From Quillaja saponaria (taxonomy: Eukaryota > Streptophyta > Magnoliopsida > Fabales > Quillajaceae): a stretch of DNA of 64,000 bases. Below the pieces are notes generated by a model. The model did not search any database. It was not told where the DNA came from and was given only the letters and a program-made list of their open reading frames with translations. Positions 48,874-60,167 of the stretch are shown here, in pieces. The position numbers were made by a program, and so were the translations under genes. Every line of letters starts with the position of its first letter. The first letter of the stretch is position 1. The DNA lies in NCBI GenBank assembly GCA_029379385.1, contig CM055607.1, forward strand, positions 10,974,001 to 11,038,000, in the 5' to 3' direction.

Positions 48874-49720
48874 ATGGGAAAAGGAGTGAAAGGTGTGTCG
48901 CTTCCTGCTCCCATTCTAGATCCCGACACTCCGGTCACTCAGAAGCAGTTCGCTGAGATTATGACCTCTTTAGGAGAAATCTCGGCGATGCGAGTTGAGA
49001 GGTTGCCCCCTAGGGCCCAGTGGAGAATCCAAATTGAAGATTTGGTTGAAAGCTCGGGGAGTGGTTGGATGGCCGAAGTTAGGGCGAAACCAAGGGTTGA
49101 GGACCCCTTCGAACACACCGAAGCTCGTCATCATTTTACCAAAAGCATAACCGACTCCCCTATCCCTCAAGGGGTTAAGATCCGGCCTTGGAGCAATACC
49201 ATGGAACTTCCGATCCTGATAATTTCATGATCGGGTTTGAATCTCTAACGTTATTACATGACATTCCCGACCAGGTGATATGTAGGATTTTCGGCTCTAC
49301 TTTGAGAGGTAGCATGAGATAGTGGTTTGTCCAACTCAAACAAGATTCCATTCATTCCTTTGGACAATTGGTTTCTAAATTCAAACGTCATTTTATGACC
49401 AATAGAAGGCATAAGAAGGATGCCACTTACCTCCTGTCTCTTAGATAGGACGATGAGGAACCCCTTAAGGAATTTATGGGACGTTTTAACTGCGTCGCTT
49501 TGGAAGTGGAGGATGTAAATCCCCAAGTAGTGATAATTGCTTTGAGAGTCGGCCTAAAGAAATATGAATTTAGGAACAGTTTGAACAGAAGAACGCCCAA
49601 GACTTTAGAAGAGCTCATGAAACGAGCGGAGGAGTATATAAATGTGGAGGAAGCCGATAGGGATCTGGTAGCACCCTCATACCAGTCTCTCAAAAGGTAG
49701 CGCTCTCCCGACCATCGCAA
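48874..49720 (+). pseudogene. gag remnant of the gypsy element
   Basis: Starts MGKGVKGVSLPAP and runs through broken frames. The retrotransposon gag core is marked by VSKFKRHFM, LKEFMGRFN, ALRVGLKKYEFRNSL and LEELMKRAEEYI. Stops interrupt it (for example near 49318 and 49446) and a frame change occurs near 49200. Confidence 0.85.
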
Positions 49721-49904
49721 TAGTTGAGCCGGTCGTCAAAGGAAGGAAAAAGGAATGAGGGAAAGGAGAGAGTGGACGCCTCCTCGCCGAAGATATAAGA
49801 ATTATAGGCAGCTAAATAATACCCGAACAACAGTTCTTTTGGCTGTCCAATTAAGAGGTGTCATGAAATTTCCCTAACCCCAAAATTAGTAGCCAAAAAT
49901 GTTG

Positions 49905-50010
49905 ACCACTCGAAGTTTTGTTTATTCCATAGAAGCCAGGGACATGATACAGAGGATTGTTATACACTAAGAGATGAGATAGAGAAGTTGATTAGGAGAG
50001 GTTTTTTGAC
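49905..50010 (+). pseudogene. Gag zinc-knuckle-like remnant
   Basis: The frame reads KFCLFHRSQGHDTEDCYTL, the C-x2-H-x4-H/D-x-C style box (CRFHRDHGHDTEDC-like) seen at the gag/pol border of Tat-lineage gypsy elements. A TAG follows shortly. Confidence 0.7.
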
Positions 50011-50394
50011 ATAGTTCATTCAGTAAGAAGGGTCCAGGAGGGCGAGCCAAGATCTCGGGTCTCGAGGCGAGCATTCTTCACGTCGCCTTGAGCAACCTAG
50101 ATATACTAGAAAAAAGTGTGGATGATACCAGAAGACCTCCGAGGTCTCCCGAGGATAGGGGGACTATAGTGGGAGTAATACACACAATCGTAGGTGGATT
50201 TTCACCTGCGAGTAGGACGTCGTCGAAAAGGAAGCGGTATGGAAGGAGGCCACTGTCGGTAGAATTGTGACCTAAGAAATCAAGAGAAGGGAGTCCCTCA
50301 GGAGTCATAACTTTCTCTGATGACGATCTGATAGAGATCGAGACTCCTCACAAAGATGCTTTGATAGTGTCCACAAAGATAGCCAATTTTCAGG

Positions 50395-50700
50395 TGCAGA
50401 TAGTCCTAATTGACAACGGGAGCTTAACTGACATCATGTACTCCAAATGCTTTGAGTAATTGAGGATCTTTAAGCAAACACTGAAGCCGTTTGAAGGCTC
50501 ATTGGTAGGATTCAACGATGAAGTAGTGGAGGTGGAAGGCTCGGTCGAGCTATCGGTTATATTGAAGGACGGGGGTCTCGAGAAAACGGTAATGTTGCAA
50601 TTCTGCGTGGTGAAATTACCCTCAGCTTACAATGTCATATTAGGTCGACCGTTTTTAAACGCTGCAAGGGCCATACTTTCTTCTTGGCATGTTTGTTTAA
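50395..50700 (+). pseudogene. Aspartic protease remnant
   Basis: The active-site loop reads VLIDNGSLTDIMY (D-N-G-S in place of D-T/S-G). The C-terminal flap partner YNVILGRPFLNAARAI follows about 70 residues later. A TAA stop at 50458-50460 interrupts it. Confidence 0.82.
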
Positions 50701-50949
50701 AATTCCTGACTTCCTTAGGAGTTGGCACTTTGCGAGGAAATCAGAGGGTAGCACGGCAGTGCTATTTTCCAGTATACGCTCAAAATCCAATGAGGTCCTA
50801 CACACGAATGACATTAGAGATGCCCGGCCGGATAAACGGATGGATATACAGAGAAGAATGGATTCAGTGGATAAGTTCAAGCCAATCAATTTATTTGAGG
50901 GTAATCTGAAAAAAACCGTTTTGGTAGGTACAAAATTGGAGTAAGAGGT

Positions 50950-51830
50950 GAGAGAAGCTTTGATAGCAGTCCTACGAGAAAATGCATTGGCCTTTGCTTG
51001 GTCGGCGAAGGACATGCCGGGGATTGATCCTTCTGTCATACATAATAGATTAAGTGTCAAGGTGGACTCCAGGCCAATTAGGCTGAAGAAGAGAAATTTT
51101 GCTTTGGAGGCAAGAAGCTATTCAAGAAGAGGTATTTAAGTTGTTGGAGGCGGGTTTTATCAGGGAGGTATATTATCCTGATTGGTTGGCTAACGTGGTC
51201 ATGGTACGAAAGCAGAGTAGGAAATGGAGGATGTGTGTGGACTTCACCGACTTGAATGAAACATGTCCAAATGATAGTTTTCCTTTGCCCTGAATCGATA
51301 GGTTGGTAGATAGTTTATCTGGAAACGAGCTACTGAGTTTTATGGAAGCCTATGCTGGTTATAATTAGATCAAGCTGGCAGAAGAGGATGAGGAAAAAAT
51401 CTCATTTATTACAGAAACAGGAACTTACTGCTTCAAGGTTATGCCGTTCGGATTGAAGAATGCTGGTGCGACCTACCAACGTTTGGTGAATAAAATATTT
51501 AAAGCACAGATGGGTCGTAACGTGGAAGTGTACGTGGAGGACATGCTGATCAAAAGTCCTAACTCAGAAGTGCATATCAAAGACTTACAAGAGACCTTTT
51601 TGATAATAAATCATCATCAGCTAAAGCTCAACCCCATGAAGTGTACATTTAGGGTCTCGGAGGGCAAATTCCTAGATTTCATGATAACTGCAAGGGAAAT
51701 AGAGGCCAATCCCTCTAAGATCACGGTGGTCCTCGGCATGCAAAGCCCCAAATCGACAAAGGAGGTCCAAAGACTAATAGGTTGGATCACAGCCCTGGGG
51801 CGATTCATGTCTAAATCTGCAATTGATGAT
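50950..51830 (+). pseudogene. Reverse transcriptase remnant, catalytic YVDD changed to YVED
   Basis: Blocks in order: WSAKDMPGIDPSV, LLEAGFIREVYYPDWLANVV, RMCVDFTDLNETCPNDSFPLP, KISFITETGTYCFKVMPFGL (51398-51460), and NVEVYVEDML at 51522-51551. LIGWITALGRFMSKSA marks the end of RT near 51825. Stops at about 51292 (CGA to TGA) and 51368 (CAG to TAG) and a frame change near 51115 disable it. Beyond 51830 the RNase H and integrase expected in this family are missing. Confidence 0.9.
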
Positions 51831-52059
51831 CCCTCAGTTGTGTTTCTTTGGGAGACCGAGATGGGTCTGGACTTTTTGGGAGGTCTCTTACCTTCTTTCG
51901 CCGGCCTCTTCCCCTTAGGGGTCGACGCTTTTTCTGCATTTTCTCTTAAGGCCTCAAGACGTCCCCTCGACGCTGCTCTCACTTCGGCGGCCTTCTGCTA
52001 TGGTGTTAGACCCATATCTACACAGAAAGAAATCAAAGGTTCAGTAACAGTGAATTACA

Positions 52060-53040
52060 AATACTATTCAACAATGTACATAAAATTTTGTGGTGCGAAC
52101 CAAAATCCAGCTCGGATAAACCTATCTTTGCTAGCATGGCGCCAGAAGTAAAAACTGTTTTGTTAAAAGGCTCGCCCCATTGATACGTCTTGTATACGAG
52201 GATTTTCGAGTATTTCTTGTATTGTACTCGGTTTATCCTTGGAGGTTTCTTGGGCTTCCAGGTTCGTAAAACCCCCAATTTGTGTAGCATACCAGTTGGA
52301 CGAGGAGCCTTAATGAAAAAATATCGAGATTCCCACTCTTTATTATTGTCGAGCTGTCCTTGGTATAGGTCGAACTTGGCCGAAAACCGCCCGACATGTT
52401 CTTAATTTGATGAAGGTGCTTAAAAACTGTCAAGGACGAGCGAATTTTAAAAGTATGCCAGATACTTATGAAGGTGATGAGAAATCCCTATCCGTTGGGA
52501 CGACTTGAGCTGGACAGATCCCTAAGGCGTTAAGAACTTTGACAATAAAAGGATGGAAAGAGTAACGAACTCCAGCTTTCAAGTAGTCCTCGTAAAAGCA
52601 AAAGGTGTTCGGACGAGAATGATGGGGCCGATTTCCATAAGGCCCGACCTTGTATACTTTGGCCCCGACAGGTTCAAAATACTGCCTACTCAAGGTTTCC
52701 AACTTAGAGTCACTGATGACACTCTCTATGGCATTCAAGGCTACTGTGTTAGTCTGAGGCCAGAAAATTGCCACGTCATCATCAGATTCTCATCCTCGTC
52801 CTCTTCTGGCAAGAAGCGAGACAGGGTAGTGGCCTTATCCTCAACTTCGAAGCTCTCAGACTCGGTGCTGTCTAAGCTTGAGGATGTGGATGGATGGTAA
52901 GCCAGGGAAGGGGGAAGAACTTTTCCTTTCCCAGGGCGATATGTAGGCTCTTCACCCAAAGGCACTATGGTGCCATCTGTTGGGTGGTCACCCGACAGCT
53001 CAAAGGGTGGGGCTGATGGAGAACCTCCCTCGCCAGACAT
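52060..53040 (-). pseudogene. Antisense ORF of the gypsy element, Transposase_28-like
   Basis: On the minus strand MSGEGGSPSAPP (start 53040) opens a Ser/Glu-rich leader. After a frame change near 52770 comes a region with FCFYEDYLKAGVRYSFHPFI and VKVLNALGICPAQVVP. After a further gap comes NWGFYEPGS and RINRVQYKKYSKILVYK. The 'F..Y...L..G.RF.LHPF...VL..LGI.P.Q..P' pattern is that of the Pfam 'putative gypsy type transposon' (Transposase_28) family, found in antisense ORFs between pol and the 3' LTR of some Tat-lineage elements. Its function is unknown. A Lys/Pro-rich tail (GKRPAKEGKRPPKK, near 51890) may be the end of the same protein. The identification is from memory of the family pattern. 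Confidence 0.6.
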
Positions 53041-53523
53041 ATTAACAACACTTGAAAAAGTTTGAAAGTTTAGAAGCTCATACCTAGTGAAGAAGGAAGG
53101 CGTATAAGAGTTTTATCTCCCGGTTAGTCGAGCTGGCTGAACGCAAATTAGGAGAGCTTTGAAACAAAAATCTTAAAGTAGGGCACGAAGAGGGGTGTTT
53201 AAGAGCCTTATATAGGCCCTGAAGGTTTCCCTCGCACTCCACGCCCACTACATGTAGGACACGTGGTGCTTTTCCAATGTTTACCTACTGTTTGGTCCAA
53301 TAACAATGTAAAGCCCGACCCGGAACTTGAAGAGCCATAAGACAGCCAATAACGATGAAAAGTTTGACCTAGACCCGCTTGTGCCTCATCTCGGGTTTAT
53401 ATTTTGCCACCAATGACTTGATCACCCTCATTTCTTACTACTGTACTAGAAGAAGGTCGGTCCTTTTGGGCGACCTAATAGTCGTTCCGTATTGTTGATC
53501 AGTCCATTTTTTCAAGCGACTAG

Positions 53524-53920
53524 TGTTAATATAATGTAATGACACCCATTGAGAGCATGCCACATGGTGGTTAGCCTCTACTTGGTAGCTTGAATAGTTC
53601 AGGTAACCTGTGATGATGCTCTCCTACCTTATATATACATGCTATGTTCCTCAGAAAAGGGGAAGAAAAAGGGAAGAGAAAGTCAGGTGAAAAGTCTAAC
53701 TTATTCCTCCTCAACCTATTTACTTAGTTCTCCATCTTCTGACTTAATCATCGAAGGGTTTAGGGAGTTCACCCGGGACCTGGTTCCCTTCCTCTATTTT
53801 GCAAGACATGAGGTTGATAGGTCGCCTGGTCGCTAAGACACTGTCAAAACACGTTGACCACAAAGACTATTTAGAGATCGTCCATTCCAGTAACCCGTGC
53901 GGTTTAACTTAACATTAACA
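53524..53920 (+). repeat. 3' LTR (397 bases)
   Basis: Begins TGTTAATATAATG and ends AACATTAACA, the same length as the 5' LTR. The expected purine tract just before it is not evident. Confidence 0.93.
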
Positions 53921-55858
53921 GTTGTCAAATGAATATATTTTATAATAGCTTTTGAAAAGAGAATGTTTTGAGTCTATATCTCTCTATTTGAATATTCTCA
54001 CATTATTTTTAAATAATCGAGGATTCGAATTTACCTAAGTGTGTTTAGAATAATCAATTTAAGTTTAAATGTAAAATTAAGGTTGCTCTAATCAATGGAA
54101 TTGTAATGGGAGGAGGAGCTGGAGTATCCATGAATGCAAGGTTCAGGGTTGTCACTGAAAAAGCTGTATGCATGCATGCTCCTTCTTTATATATTCTATT
54201 TCAATATATAGTTTAATTAGTTCCTAAAACAAAAAATTGAAGTAATTAATTTGATCATATTCCATTAATTAGTTTTGTTACTTGCTTAGAATTAATGGAA
54301 ATCAATTTGTTCATCAATTCTCAAAGGTGTTTGCAATGCCAGAAGCATCTCTTGGACTTGTTCCAGATGTTGTTGCATCTCAATATTTTCTTTCTAAGCT
54401 TCCTGGATATTTTGGTATGTGTTTAATTAGTGCCATCTTTTCTCATGATATATTAATTAATTCTCTAGCTTTAATTAATAACGTGATCTCATTCAATTAG
54501 TCCTTAATTTGCAGGTGAATACTTAGGGCTAACAGGTGCAAAGTTGGATGGGGCAGAAATGTTAGCATGTGGCATGTGGCCTAGCCACTCATTTTGTTCC
54601 CTCAAAGGCAAGCCTATCCATAAATAACTTTCTTCCTCTCAACAATTTAATTAGTAGTCGAAAGAATGCCTTATTGGCATCTTATATAACATAAAGGTGA
54701 ATAGAAGAAATCACATATTGAGTCTTAATTTGTAAGTTAATATTTCATATTATTTCTCATTGCTTATTCTTATTATTTATACTATATTTCTTTTGAGTTG
54801 CAGAATTTGAATTTGCTTGAAAATTCCCTGCGTAATGTGACTTCTTCAGACATATCAATAATTAATACCCTCGTTAATAAATTTGGAGAGGATTATAAGA
54901 ATATAAAAGAAGACAGCCCCTTTAAGAGGTGATAAATTACTAAGTATTCTTTTAATTTTCATGATTTAATTATTAATTTACACAGACATTAATGAGATCA
55001 AGATTATATATGATGAAACAGATTGGACACAATAAACAAGTGTTTTTCTGGAGAAACGGTCGAAGCAATTATATTATCACCGGTAATTAATTTAACATTT
55101 TTTAAAAATTTACAATCAAGTACAGTTCGGAAACATTAATTCTTATTTATAAGATTTGATCTTAATTTTCTTTTTTCAGGAAAAAGAAAAAGAAAAAGAA
55201 GAGGAAAGGTGGATATTAAGGGCATTAAACTCCATGCGTTCATCTTGTCCTACAAGCCTCAAAATATTTCTTAGATAGGTAAGCAAATTCTAATTTACAT
55301 AAAAAGAATAAATTTTGATTATTTAAACTTCATGAAAAAAAGAGTTGAAATTAAGATTTTGAATAGATTCGAGAAGGCCGAGGACAAAGTATTGAGCAAT
55401 GCCTTTCACGAGAGTTCAATATTAACTGTAATTTTTTGAGACGAACTGTTAGCGATGATTTTTATGAGGTAATTTACAAGTGTTTTTTTGTTTTTGTTTT
55501 GCTAACAGATCTTTTTTTCTCAATTATTGGTTCTTTCATTTTTAATTAGTTATTTCTATTTTCTATTAAATGTGTGGGGTTCAAGGGCTAAGCTATTTGA
55601 TAAAGACAAGAAGGCCAAGGTCCATCCCATTGCATGCATGTTATATCAATTCTTTTGGCTTAATTATTTTCATGTTTACAAACTTAATTTGGCTTTCTTA
55701 TTAGTTTTTTTTTTTTTTTTGGGTGATACTAGCATGAGCCTTCAAAACTAGAGCTGTTTAGCAAAGAAATGGTGGATCAACATTTTCTCACTATTGACGA
55801 TGATGATTGGAAACCTTTGGAATTTCCTGCTAGATCCAACTTAGTAAACAAACTTTAA

Positions 55859-58833
55859 ATTGACAAAAGAAATAGACATTGCATGTTACCTTGTTTTTGA
55901 GATGTGCAACTTAATAAAAATAATAAAGCTTATTGAATAAAAAAATAATAATAAAGCTTATTCATGTATGTATTCTTATGTGTTTCACAGCTTCTGCAAC
56001 GTCCCAACTCAACTGGCCCAGCTAATAAAAAAATTCACAACTTACACCTGGGGTGGATCTACGATTTTTCAATAGCCCGGTCGAATTTACAATAATATTT
56101 TCATTAATTCTATATATATATATATTATTTATTTTAAAATTAATTACATTTTAATGTTATAAAGTACCATATATATACAAGATAAAATCAATAAAAAAAA
56201 AAAAAAACTAAAACTATGATTTTATTTTATCTCACTCAGTCATGACAACTATTTTCAAGTTTTTAAATATAAACTTAACTCTAAACCATTTTAGAACTTA
56301 GCATTATATGTGCTGGAATTTAGCCCAATATTTTCATTCAAAATTAAAATTATTTTAGTATTTACATGAAAGTGGAGATCTAAATGATGATAAAAGAACA
56401 GCAACAAAAATTATGATTTTTATCATTAAAGTTCTAAAATTAATAAAAATAAACAATTTATGCCTTCTTGTTTTAGTGGTGGAGGTCAAAATAAAAACAA
56501 TTAAGAAACACAATGGTGATGAAATGTGGATTCAAATATAGAAAACAAAAATAAATATAAAAATTTCTGAAACATTAATTAAGTTGCAAATATGATAACA
56601 TATATATAATCATGGATAATTTTGATATATATATATATATATATATATATTTGACATATATACTATTTATATCGATCAAGGGCTCATGGTCATTTTGATA
56701 TATTCTTTTACATAAAACAAGTAAAAAAAAAGTATAATTGAATTTAATTATGAAATATTGTCAAATTTAATTAGGTCATATAAATATGGTGTACATTACA
56801 TTTATGAAAATTTAATGACATTATTTCTAATTGTTAACCTTGCATTGATTTATAAATATCTCATTAAAATTACAGCAATTCTTTAAAAATATATATGAAA
56901 TTTCTTGATAGTTTTGTTATCAAATTTACTAGTAGATTTTTGCATCATAATTTTTTAATATAATTTTTCCATCAATCACAATGGTTTTTTTTTTTGTCAC
57001 AATAATTTTTTGAACTGAAGTGTAAAATCCCAACTGAAATGATATGAAATTCTAAGTCATAAGTCTACAAGAAATTACAATTAGAGAACGGAAGAAGAAG
57101 GAAAATTCAGAGACAAAAGAAACTCAAAACTCAAAATATATTTATGTTGTTTTCATCATCTTTATTATGCGCATCCTTATTTATTATTATTTCTTGTCTA
57201 AAAGAATAAAAACTCAAATTTGAATTTAGGACTTAGGACTTAGGACTTGGGACTTGGGACTTGGATTTAGGAGGGTGCATATAATATTTAGGTTATATAT
57301 AAATACTATTAATAATTAATTTTTTTTGCTCAGGCCTAGGCCTAAGTTGGCCCCTTGCGGGTCTGCCCTTGACCTATATCACATAAGTTAAAATACTAGC
57401 TGAAAGTACATGGTAGTTAGTGTTTGTAATTTATATAGTCAAAATCAACTTAGTATATATATAAGATACAAGTGAAAACTTCTTAATTTGTTTGGATAAA
57501 ACAATGTAGAATGTTGTCACACTCTTAAATAGAGGCATGACTGTCCAGAGGAGTGGACAGTCTAACCCCCATAACCCTGAATAACTATTTACAATGTACA
57601 ACTAACTCTTAAATAGATTACAACTAAGACTAAGAAAGCTTTACTGAAATTAAATCATGATCTGATTATTTAACATATACTATTGACTGAAAATTCGGCA
57701 GAGATTCTTTGTAAAGTGGAACATGTCATATAATACATATAAATAATCTTATTTATAATTTACTAACAAACCACAATATTAGTATACAATGGAGCTCTGT
57801 TCCTAACAACCCATCAAATCAACACAGTTATTTCAATATATAAACAGTAATGCATAAAGCTCTAAGTGATTGCAAATATTGCCTGTTAACTTTAAATATG
57901 CGATTTCGGGGTATACCCTTGCTGTAACAGTTCGGCAGGTAGCAAATTTTGGTGAAACATACTGTGTTTTTACGATACTAAAAAAACAAAAAACAATAAC
58001 AGAGGAAAGAGTAAGTCACAAGGACTTAGTGAGCAAACCACGTGCCCTGAGGGTACCAACATCACATAACACATATGTCACTAATTAATTTCATGTCTAA
58101 ATTTAATTATACACGTATTTATTTATAATTATCATACAATCACGATTCACATGTTTCACAATTTTCAACGTAGCAACCAAATCATACAAAGCAATCAAAA
58201 TAAACAAGCAAGCAAAAGGCCAACGAATAACTCAGCCCCGCATAACAGTATCACCCCCCACTGGACATTTACATGCTCGCGCAATAGATTAATCTCCGTA
58301 CATAATCCATCCCATCGGGGCTGAGCACTCCAATTTCTTTAAAATATTTTTTAAAATCAGAATATATTAGGTACATCTAGATTTCAATTTCAGAGAAAAA
58401 TCATTTCTTAGAAAAATCTCACTTTGTTAGCTCTTATCAATCACAACCAATATCAAATAACAAATATCAACCAATCATTTAAATTCACATAATTTATTTA
58501 ACACAATTATCTGATAACCAAAGTGCACGTAATTCAGTCATAAATTTAAGAATGTAGCTTGTCCGTCCGTCTAGTCTGCAAAGATGTCGAAATATCCTCA
58601 ACACGATCCGGAACTGAAAATCATAAGTTTATATATAAATTAAATAATTAGTTATATTAGAATTTATAATTCCTTATTGGTACATATTTATCCTTTTTAA
58701 TACACAATTTGGAAACTAATTATTTACTTGTTTATATACTATTAAGATCTACATGCATTTCCATTTCTCTTTTCCAACATTATATAAACTATCCTCTAAG
58801 TATAATTCACTCTACACGTGTATTCGTATATTA
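55859..58833. other. AT-rich intergenic region with TE-like scraps
   Basis: No exon is supported. It includes (TA)n runs at about 56110-56125 and 56627-56650, a T10 run, and a 7-base tandem repeat at 57226-57264. The phrase GGGGTGGATCTACG near 56050 and GCGGGTCTGCCCTTGACC near 57357 are loosely inverted and could be ends of an old non-autonomous element, but the match is weak. Confidence 0.45.
57226..57264 (+). repeat. (TTAGGAC/TTGGGAC)n tandem repeat
   Basis: Three TTAGGAC units, two TTGGGAC units and a partial unit. Although reminiscent of the plant telomere unit TTTAGGG, it is a different heptamer. Confidence 0.85.
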
Positions 58834-60155
58834 ACTCAACTCAACTTAACTCAACTAAGTCTTAAAATCCCAAACTGGTTGGGGTCAGCTATATGAATTC
58901 CTTTTTCTCTATTCGTATCGATCTGAGACAACATTTTCAGTAATTCTTAGAGCATCCATATCTTTCTCGATGACTACCCCCTATGTAAGTTTCGGTCTCC
59001 CCTTACCACGTCTAACACATAACACTTGTACCAAGTCAATTTCCTTAACTATTGTGTCTATTGGCTGACGTAGGATATGTCCAACCCAACGTAGGTGATT
59101 CTCCCTAATTTTCTCTTCAATAGGTGCTACTTCCACCTTCTTATAGGATCTCCTCATTCCTTATTCTATCCTTTCTTGTATGTCTGGTCATCCATCTTAA
59201 CATTCTCATTTCGGCTACTCCCATCTTATGTGAGTGTTGCTTCTTAACTACTTAACATTCGGTACCATACAACATAGCTAGTCTCACTACTGTCCTATAA
59301 AATTTTCCTTTCAAACTATTCGGGATTTTAGGATCATATAAAACTCCTGAAGTACTTCGCCACTTCACCCACCCTGCCTTGCCTATGATTTACATCATGC
59401 TTAATTAGCGTTATCTTTTTGTATAAAGGAACCTAAATACTTAAACACATCCTTTGTAGGGATTGTCTAATTGTCCAATATTATTTCATTTGATCCTCCT
59501 CTAGTTTCACTGAAATCGCACTCCATATACTCAGTTTTTGTCCGACTCAATCTAAGATCCTTTAGATTCTAACGCGTTCCTCTATATTTCTAGTTTGGAG
59601 TTTAAACATTCTCTAGTTTCATCTACCAACACGACATCATTAGCAAACAGCATGCACCAATGAGCCTTATTTTGAATATTATAGGTAAGTTCATCCATGA
59701 CTAAAGCAAATAGGTAAGGGCTTAAAGATGAACCTTGGTGAACACCTATCGTGATCGATAACTGTCCAGTCATACCATCTATAGTTGGTACCCTAGTTAT
59801 TACTCCTTTATACATATATTTAATAACTTCTACATATTTAGTTGGGACTTTCTTATTCTCGAGTACCTACCACAAGACTTGTCTTGACACTTTATTATAC
59901 GCTTTTTCTAAATCAATAAAGGCCATGTGAAAATCTTTTTTCTTTTCTCTATATTTTTCCATTAATCTCCTAAGTAAGAAAATAGCCTCCATTATAGATC
60001 TTCCTGACATAAAGCCAAATTGATTCCCAGAAACTAGAGTCTCATTTCTAAGCCTACGCTCAATCACTCTCTCCCCTAGTTTCTTTGTATGACTTATAAG
60101 TTTTATTTCTCGATAATTCGTACAACTTTGAATATCTCTTTTATTCTTCCTTTGC
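58834..60155 (-). mobile_element. 5'-truncated LINE (non-LTR retrotransposon) with dead reverse transcriptase
   Basis: 1322 bases flanked by a 12-base direct repeat ATTCGTATATTA (58822-58833 and 60156-60167). On the minus strand the non-LTR RT blocks follow in order: NYREIKLISHTKKLGERVIE, QFGFMSGRSIMEAIFLLRRL, FHMAFIDLEKAYNKVSR, GVHQGSSLSPYLFALVMDEL and then CMLFANDVVLVDE. The catalytic FADD is changed to FAND. Several stops follow, then a C-terminal region ending near 58840 in a (TTGAG/TTAAG)-type 3' tail. The endonuclease half is absent, as usual for incomplete target-primed integration. Confidence 0.9.
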
Positions 60156-60167
60156 ATTCGTATATTA

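Larger units (their letters stand above)
48379..53920 (+). mobile_element. Ty3/gypsy LTR retrotransposon (Tat/Retand-like), internally deleted
   Basis: 5542 bases bounded by two 397-base LTRs that begin TGTTAAT and end ATTGACA/ATTAACA. It is flanked by a perfect 5-base target duplication GTTGT (48374-48378 and 53921-53925). Plus-strand remnants in order: gag, zinc knuckle, aspartic protease, reverse transcriptase. No RNase H or integrase follows; instead there is an antisense coding region up to the 3' LTR. All frames are broken by stops. Protease before RT and no integrase in front of RT place it in the gypsy order. It lies in an intron of the CoA hydrolase pseudogene in the same orientation. 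Confidence 0.93.
47124..55858 (+). pseudogene. 3-hydroxyisobutyryl-CoA hydrolase-like (CHY1 family) pseudogene split by transposons
   Basis: Exon remnants: 47124-47191, 47285-47354, 47426-47489, 48264-48343, 54082-54165, 54327-54414, 54515-54607, 54804-54928, 55022-55082, 55180-55278, 55367-55468, about 55578-55619 and 55733-55858. Family blocks remain: GNGKAFCAGGDV, NGIVMGGGAGVS, FAMPEASLGLVPDV, LTGAKLDGAEM, GRGQSIEQCLSREF and the C-terminal PARSNL. The enzyme normally acts in valine breakdown in peroxisomes or mitochondria. Lesions: one-base losses at about 47168 and 47321, a 7-base tandem insertion (ATGTGGC) at about 54570, a TAG stop at 55276-55278, and a lost AG acceptor before 55578 (GG instead). 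A MITE sits in one intron and a gypsy element in the next. One intron has a GC donor (54608). The 5' end is not recognisable. Confidence 0.88.

Noticed and set aside
57226..57264. Interstitial telomere repeat
   Set aside because: The unit is TTAGGAC/TTGGGAC and not TTTAGGG; it is a local heptamer repeat.
56045..57375. Transposon bounded by GGGGTGGATC and GGGTCTGCCC
   Set aside because: The inverted match is poor and no target duplication was seen; mentioned only as a scrap.
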